Below, piece by piece: positions 43,078-46,374 of a stretch of DNA of 46,374 bases. A program made the position numbers and the translations under genes. The stretch's first letter is position 1. The number at the start of each line of letters is the position of its first letter. A model generated the notes under the pieces. That model was not told where the DNA came from and did not search any database. It was given only the letters and a program-made list of their open reading frames with translations. The DNA is from an uncultured Clostridium sp. (GTDB lineage: Bacteria; Bacillota; Clostridia; TANB77; CAG-508): NCBI GenBank assembly GCA_900552655.1, contig USAE01000007.1:1-46374 (forward strand), written 5' to 3'.

Positions 43078-43476
43078 ATGGCTAAAAATGTAACAAAAAA
43101 GACAGTAACTAGAAGAAGAGATAGAAAAAATATAGAAAAAGGTTCAGCTCACATTCACTCTAGTTTTAACAATACAATAGTTACAATTACAGACGTTAAA
43201 GGTAATGTTATATCTTGGGCAAGTGCTGGAGGTTTAGGATTCAAAGGTTCTAGAAAAAGCACACCATTTGCTGCAGGAGAAGTTGCAGAAACAGCAGCAA
43301 AAAAAGCTATGGAACATGGTTTAAAAACAGTTGATGTTTTTGTTAAAGGACCAGGTTCTGGTAGAGAAGCTGCAATAAGATCACTTCAAACAACAGGATT
43401 AGAAATAAGCAGCATCAAAGATGTAACACCAATACCACACAATGGTTGTAGACCACCAAAAAGAAGAAGAGTATAA
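43078..43476 (+). CDS. rpsK: 30S ribosomal protein S11
   Basis: A 132-residue S11 of the 30S platform. AHIHSSFNNTIVTITDVKGN, FVKGPGSGREAAIRSLQ and DVTPIPHNGCRPPKRRRV are diagnostic. GGGAGGTAAG precedes the ATG. Confidence 0.98.
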   Translation: MAKNVTKKTVTRRRDRKNIEKGSAHIHSSFNNTIVTITDVKGNVISWASAGGLGFKGSRKSTPFAAGEVAETAAKKAMEHGLKTVDVFVKGPGSGREAAIRSLQTTGLEISSIKDVTPIPHNGCRPPKRRRV

Positions 43477-43517
43477 TTAAGAAATAATAAATTTGAAAGA
43501 AGAGGTGTAAAAGACAA

Positions 43518-44144
43518 ATGGCAAGATATAAAGATGAACAATGCCGTATATGCCGCAGAGAAGGTCAAAAATTATTCTTAAAAGGTAGCAGATGTTATTC
43601 AGAAAAATGTAGTATCGCAAGAAGAAACTACGGACCAGGAGAACATGGTCAAAAAAGAAATAAACTTTCTGAATATGGTACACAATTAAGAGAAAAACAA
43701 AAAACAAAAATGTATTATGGAGTTGGAGAAAAACAATTCAGAAAATACTTTAAAATGGCTTCAAACAAAAAAGGAATTACAGGTGAAGAATTATTAACAA
43801 TATTAGAAAGCAGATTAGATAATGTTGTATACAGATTAGGATTTGCTTCTTCAAGAGCACAAGCTAGACAATTTGTAAATCATTCACAATTTGATGTAAA
43901 TGGTAAAAAATGTGATATACCATCATACTTAGTAAAACCAGGAGACGTAATTTCTGTAAGAGAAATTAAGAAAGATAATGCTACAATTAAAGCTAATATA
44001 GAAGAAAATACAAGTAGACCTACTCCAGATTGGTTAGAAAGAGATTTTGACAATTTAACAGGTAAAGTAGTTAGATTAGCATCAAGAGCAGATATTGATT
44101 TACCAGTAGAAGAGCATTTAATAGTAGAACTTTACTCAAAATAA
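43518..44144 (+). CDS. rpsD: 30S ribosomal protein S4
   Basis: A 208-residue S4 that nucleates 30S assembly at the five-way junction of 16S rRNA. The N-terminal zinc form has Cys9, Cys12, Cys26 and Cys31. The S4 RNA-binding domain has LDNVVYRLGFASSRAQARQF. It is in the alpha operon as in E. coli, while B. subtilis keeps rpsD elsewhere. Confidence 0.97.
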   Translation: MARYKDEQCRICRREGQKLFLKGSRCYSEKCSIARRNYGPGEHGQKRNKLSEYGTQLREKQKTKMYYGVGEKQFRKYFKMASNKKGITGEELLTILESRLDNVVYRLGFASSRAQARQFVNHSQFDVNGKKCDIPSYLVKPGDVISVREIKKDNATIKANIEENTSRPTPDWLERDFDNLTGKVVRLASRADIDLPVEEHLIVELYSK

Positions 44145-44215
44145 TAGGATACCATAAAGAAGTGGTAAATATTTTAAAGGTTGCTATACCAATGCAACTC
44201 TATTAGGAGGTAAAT

Positions 44216-45160
44216 ATGATTGAATTTGAAAAGCCAGACATACAATGCTTGGAAGTTGATGAAAAAAGAAATTATTCTAAATTCGTTTGTGAACCATTAG
44301 AACGTGGATATGGTGTAACAATAGGTAATTCATTAAGAAGAATATTACTTTCTTCTTTACCAGGAACAGCAATTACAAGTATTAAAATAGAAGGTGTTTT
44401 ACATGAATTCTCTACAATTCCAAATGTAGTGGAAGACGTGCCAGAACTTATTGTTAACTTGAAAGATGTTCGTCTAAAAATGGATGGAAATGAAGAGAGA
44501 GTTATTAGAATTGATGCAAAAGAAGGAGAAGTTACAGCTGGAGATATAATAACAGATGGTGTTGTAGAAGTTTTAAATAAAGACTTACATATTGCAACAG
44601 TTTCAGAAGGTGGACATTTAGTTATTGAAATGACAGTTAATACAGGAAGAGGATATAATACTGCAGAACAAAACAAAAAAGAAGGACAAGATATATCTGT
44701 ACTTCCAATAGATTCAATTTATACACCAGTAAAAAAAGTAAACTATTCAGTAGAAAATACTAGAGTTGGACAAATGGTAGACTTTGATAAATTAGTAATA
44801 GAAGTATGGACAGATGGTAGTTTAAAACCATATGAAGCTCTTAGCTTAGCTGCTAAAGTTATGACTGGACATTTAGAATTATTTATAGATTTATCAGAAG
44901 CTGCAAAAAATACTCAAGTAATGGTAGAAAAAGAAGAATCTAAGAAAGAAAAAGTATTAGAAATGACAATAGAAGACTTAGAACTTTCTGTTCGTTCATT
45001 TAACTGTTTAAAAAGAGCTGGTATTGTAACAGTAGAAGATTTAGTAAATAAAACTCAGTCAGAAATGATGAAAGTAAGAAATTTAGGTAAAAAGTCATTA
45101 GATGAAGTAACTAATAAGTTACATTCATTAGGATTAGACTTTGCGCCAGATGATGATTAA
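44216..45160 (+). CDS. rpoA: DNA-directed RNA polymerase subunit alpha
   Basis: A 314-residue alpha subunit. The N-terminal domain (about 1-230), with RGYGVTIGNSLRRILLSSLP, dimerises and assembles beta and beta-prime. The C-terminal domain (about 250-310), with LSVRSFNCLKRAGIVTVEDL, binds UP elements and activators. Length is normal. AGGAGGTAAAT precedes the ATG. The rpoB and rpoC partners are not in the window. Confidence 0.98.
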   Translation: MIEFEKPDIQCLEVDEKRNYSKFVCEPLERGYGVTIGNSLRRILLSSLPGTAITSIKIEGVLHEFSTIPNVVEDVPELIVNLKDVRLKMDGNEERVIRIDAKEGEVTAGDIITDGVVEVLNKDLHIATVSEGGHLVIEMTVNTGRGYNTAEQNKKEGQDISVLPIDSIYTPVKKVNYSVENTRVGQMVDFDKLVIEVWTDGSLKPYEALSLAAKVMTGHLELFIDLSEAAKNTQVMVEKEESKKEKVLEMTIEDLELSVRSFNCLKRAGIVTVEDLVNKTQSEMMKVRNLGKKSLDEVTNKLHSLGLDFAPDDD

Positions 45161-45185
45161 AATAAATTAGAAAGGTGTGAAAGAA

Positions 45186-45719
45186 GTGGCAAAGAATAGA
45201 AAACTAGGAAAAACAACTGCACAAAGAAAAGCATTGCTAAGAACACAAGTAACTGATTTATTAGTAAATGAGAAAATAAATACAACTCTTGCTAGAGCTA
45301 AAGAAACTCAAGCTATAGCAAATAGTTTAATAGCTTTAGCTATTAAAGAAAAAGATAACTTCGAAATGGAAGAAAAGAAAATAGTAAGAGCTAAAAGAGA
45401 TACTAATGGAAATAAAGTTACAGAACTAGTAAAAAGCAAAAACGGAAAAGAATATTTAAGAGTTGTTAAAGAAGAAGTAACAGAAAAAAGACAAAAAGAT
45501 ATGCCTTCAAGATTAAATGCTAGAAGAAAAATAATGAACACAGTTTGCAAAGTTAAAGATGCAGATGGAAAAAATATAGATATTCCAGCAAAATTATTTG
45601 GAGAACTAGCAGAAAGATTTTCTACAGCTGGAAAAGTTGGAGGATATACAAGAATAATTAAAGTAGGACCTCGTAAAGGTGACGCTGCAGAAATGGCAAT
45701 ATTAGAATTATTAAAATAA
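45186..45719 (+). CDS. rplQ: 50S ribosomal protein L17
   Basis: A 177-residue L17 at the tunnel exit. KLGKTTAQRKALLRTQVTDL opens it, and AKLFGELAERFSTAGKVGGY near the end is conserved. An insertion of about 50 charged residues (about 56-104) lengthens it over the usual 115-130. The start is taken as GTG 45186, eight nt after AAAGGTG; GTG 45177 overlaps that site. It ends the S10-spc-alpha cluster. Confidence 0.95.
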   Translation: MAKNRKLGKTTAQRKALLRTQVTDLLVNEKINTTLARAKETQAIANSLIALAIKEKDNFEMEEKKIVRAKRDTNGNKVTELVKSKNGKEYLRVVKEEVTEKRQKDMPSRLNARRKIMNTVCKVKDADGKNIDIPAKLFGELAERFSTAGKVGGYTRIIKVGPRKGDAAEMAILELLK

Positions 45720-45730
45720 TTTAACATATA

Positions 45731-45782
45731 AATACACTTAAAATATTAAAAAATAACTTAATATTTTAAGTGTATTTTTTAT
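45731..45782 (+). terminator. Terminator of the S10-spc-alpha cluster
   Basis: A perfect 18-bp stem (AATACACTTAAAATATTA with its complement) around a 10-nt loop, followed by TTTT and further T. It closes the 16-kb ribosomal-protein cluster. Confidence 0.92.
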
Positions 45783-45886
45783 TAAAAAATACAATCAGGA
45801 TTTTAAGAGAAGTTCCTAAGTACCGATTTTAATTTTTTGGTTTAATTTACTAAAAAAAGAGAATAATTTATATATAGGAGATATAT

Positions 45887-46374
45887 ATGAATTTATTTTT
45901 TGAGATTGTAAAGTTAATAGTAGAGTTATTAATTATAATATTGGTTAGTAAAAATTTACTAGTTCCAATAATAAGGAAATTAGGAGAAAAGTTAAAATTA
46001 AAACCACATACTATAGGAAATATCGCTGGAATAGCAACGAGTATTCCAGAGTTTTTAACAGTTACTTTTTCTGCAGTTAATGGAATGTTAGATACAGGAA
46101 TATTTAATATACTTAGCTCGAATATAAGTAATACTATTCAGTATACTATTTCTATCCTCTTAAATAAAAATGTAAATTTATTAAAAAATCGAGTTATAAA
46201 AATAAACATGATATTGGTATTATTAACTATAATAATACCAATAATAGTTTGGAAGTTACAGATAATGGATAATATAATAATAGTTCCAATATTTATAATA
46301 TTGTTTTATATTTTTAATAAAATAAATATAATAAGTCATAAAGGAATAGAAAATGAAAAAGAAGTAGAAGAAAG
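45887..46374 (+). CDS. Cation exchanger-like membrane protein (partial, 5' part)
   Basis: An open reading frame starts at ATG 45887 after TAGGAGATAT and runs off the window after 162 codons. It has an N-terminal hydrophobic helix, then GNIAGIATSIPEFLTVTF and NILSSNISNT, which resemble the first alpha repeat of sodium/calcium exchangers (G-T-S-x-P-E ... G-S-N). Two further hydrophobic segments follow near residues 107-122 and 127-142. In typical exchangers the segment reads GTSLPEL and GSNIAN, so this is diverged. Substrate and completeness cannot be judged. Confidence 0.6.
   Translation, partial: MNLFFEIVKLIVELLIIILVSKNLLVPIIRKLGEKLKLKPHTIGNIAGIATSIPEFLTVTFSAVNGMLDTGIFNILSSNISNTIQYTISILLNKNVNLLKNRVIKINMILVLLTIIIPIIVWKLQIMDNIIIVPIFIILFYIFNKINIISHKGIENEKEVEE

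Noticed and set aside
45783..45886. The spacer after the cluster terminator as a third copy of the TACCTAAGAT hairpin
   Set aside because: Only CCTAAG is shared; no matching second arm is present.

Overview
The window is a chromosomal segment of a very AT-rich, low-GC Gram-positive bacterium, most likely a Clostridia-type member of the Bacillota. The reasons are the AT-rich coding, strong AGGAGG ribosome-binding sites, TTGACW-N17-TATAAT promoters, an L10-leader attenuator ahead of rplJL, a ClpE-type Clp ATPase, a YlbJ-type sporulation membrane protein, a DUF4364 protein, cysteine-containing (zinc) forms of S4, S14, L24, L33 and L36, and the Gram-positive order of the S10-spc-alpha cluster. 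I cannot name the species from sequence alone.

Layout. (1) 1-3518: end of an rRNA operon (16S 3' end, tRNA-Ile(GAT), complete 23S, 5S, terminator). Long complementary arms flank the 23S gene and look like an RNase III processing stem. (2) 3551-7699: a flavin-reductase-like gene, then rpmG-secE-nusG-rplK-rplA from a good promoter, then an L10-leader attenuator and rplJ-rplL. A strong terminator closes this operon; rpoB and rpoC do not follow. (3) 7705-12933: mtnN, an SH3/NlpC-P60 cell-wall hydrolase, comEC and a BofC-like membrane-anchored protein. (4) 12948-22253: mixed-strand housekeeping and envelope genes: pgsA and clpE (minus), a DUF3298-like membrane-anchored protein (plus), a frameshifted htrA (minus), a pilin-like small membrane protein with rnhB and a pyrimidine-nucleoside phosphorylase (plus), and ylbJ with a Cys-rich 62-residue protein (minus). 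(5) 22367-29114: mfd, a SpoU-type rRNA methylase, a DUF4364 winged-helix protein (minus), a membrane-anchored J-domain protein and ldh. (6) 29178-45782: the S10-spc-alpha supercluster from rpsJ to rplQ, with secY, adk, map, infA and rpoA in the usual order but without rpmD (L30). It starts with a strong promoter and a structured RNA of about 250 nt that carries its own terminator. (7) 45887-end: the start of a cation-exchanger-like membrane protein cut by the window edge.

Most of the window is core translation, transcription and secretion machinery. The parts worth a second look are non-coding: the attenuator-like leader of the S10 operon, seven unusually structured spacers inside the ribosomal-protein cluster, a duplicated hairpin element, and the htrA frameshift. 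I found no CRISPR array, insertion sequence, prophage or defence system, and I do not claim a new protein system here.
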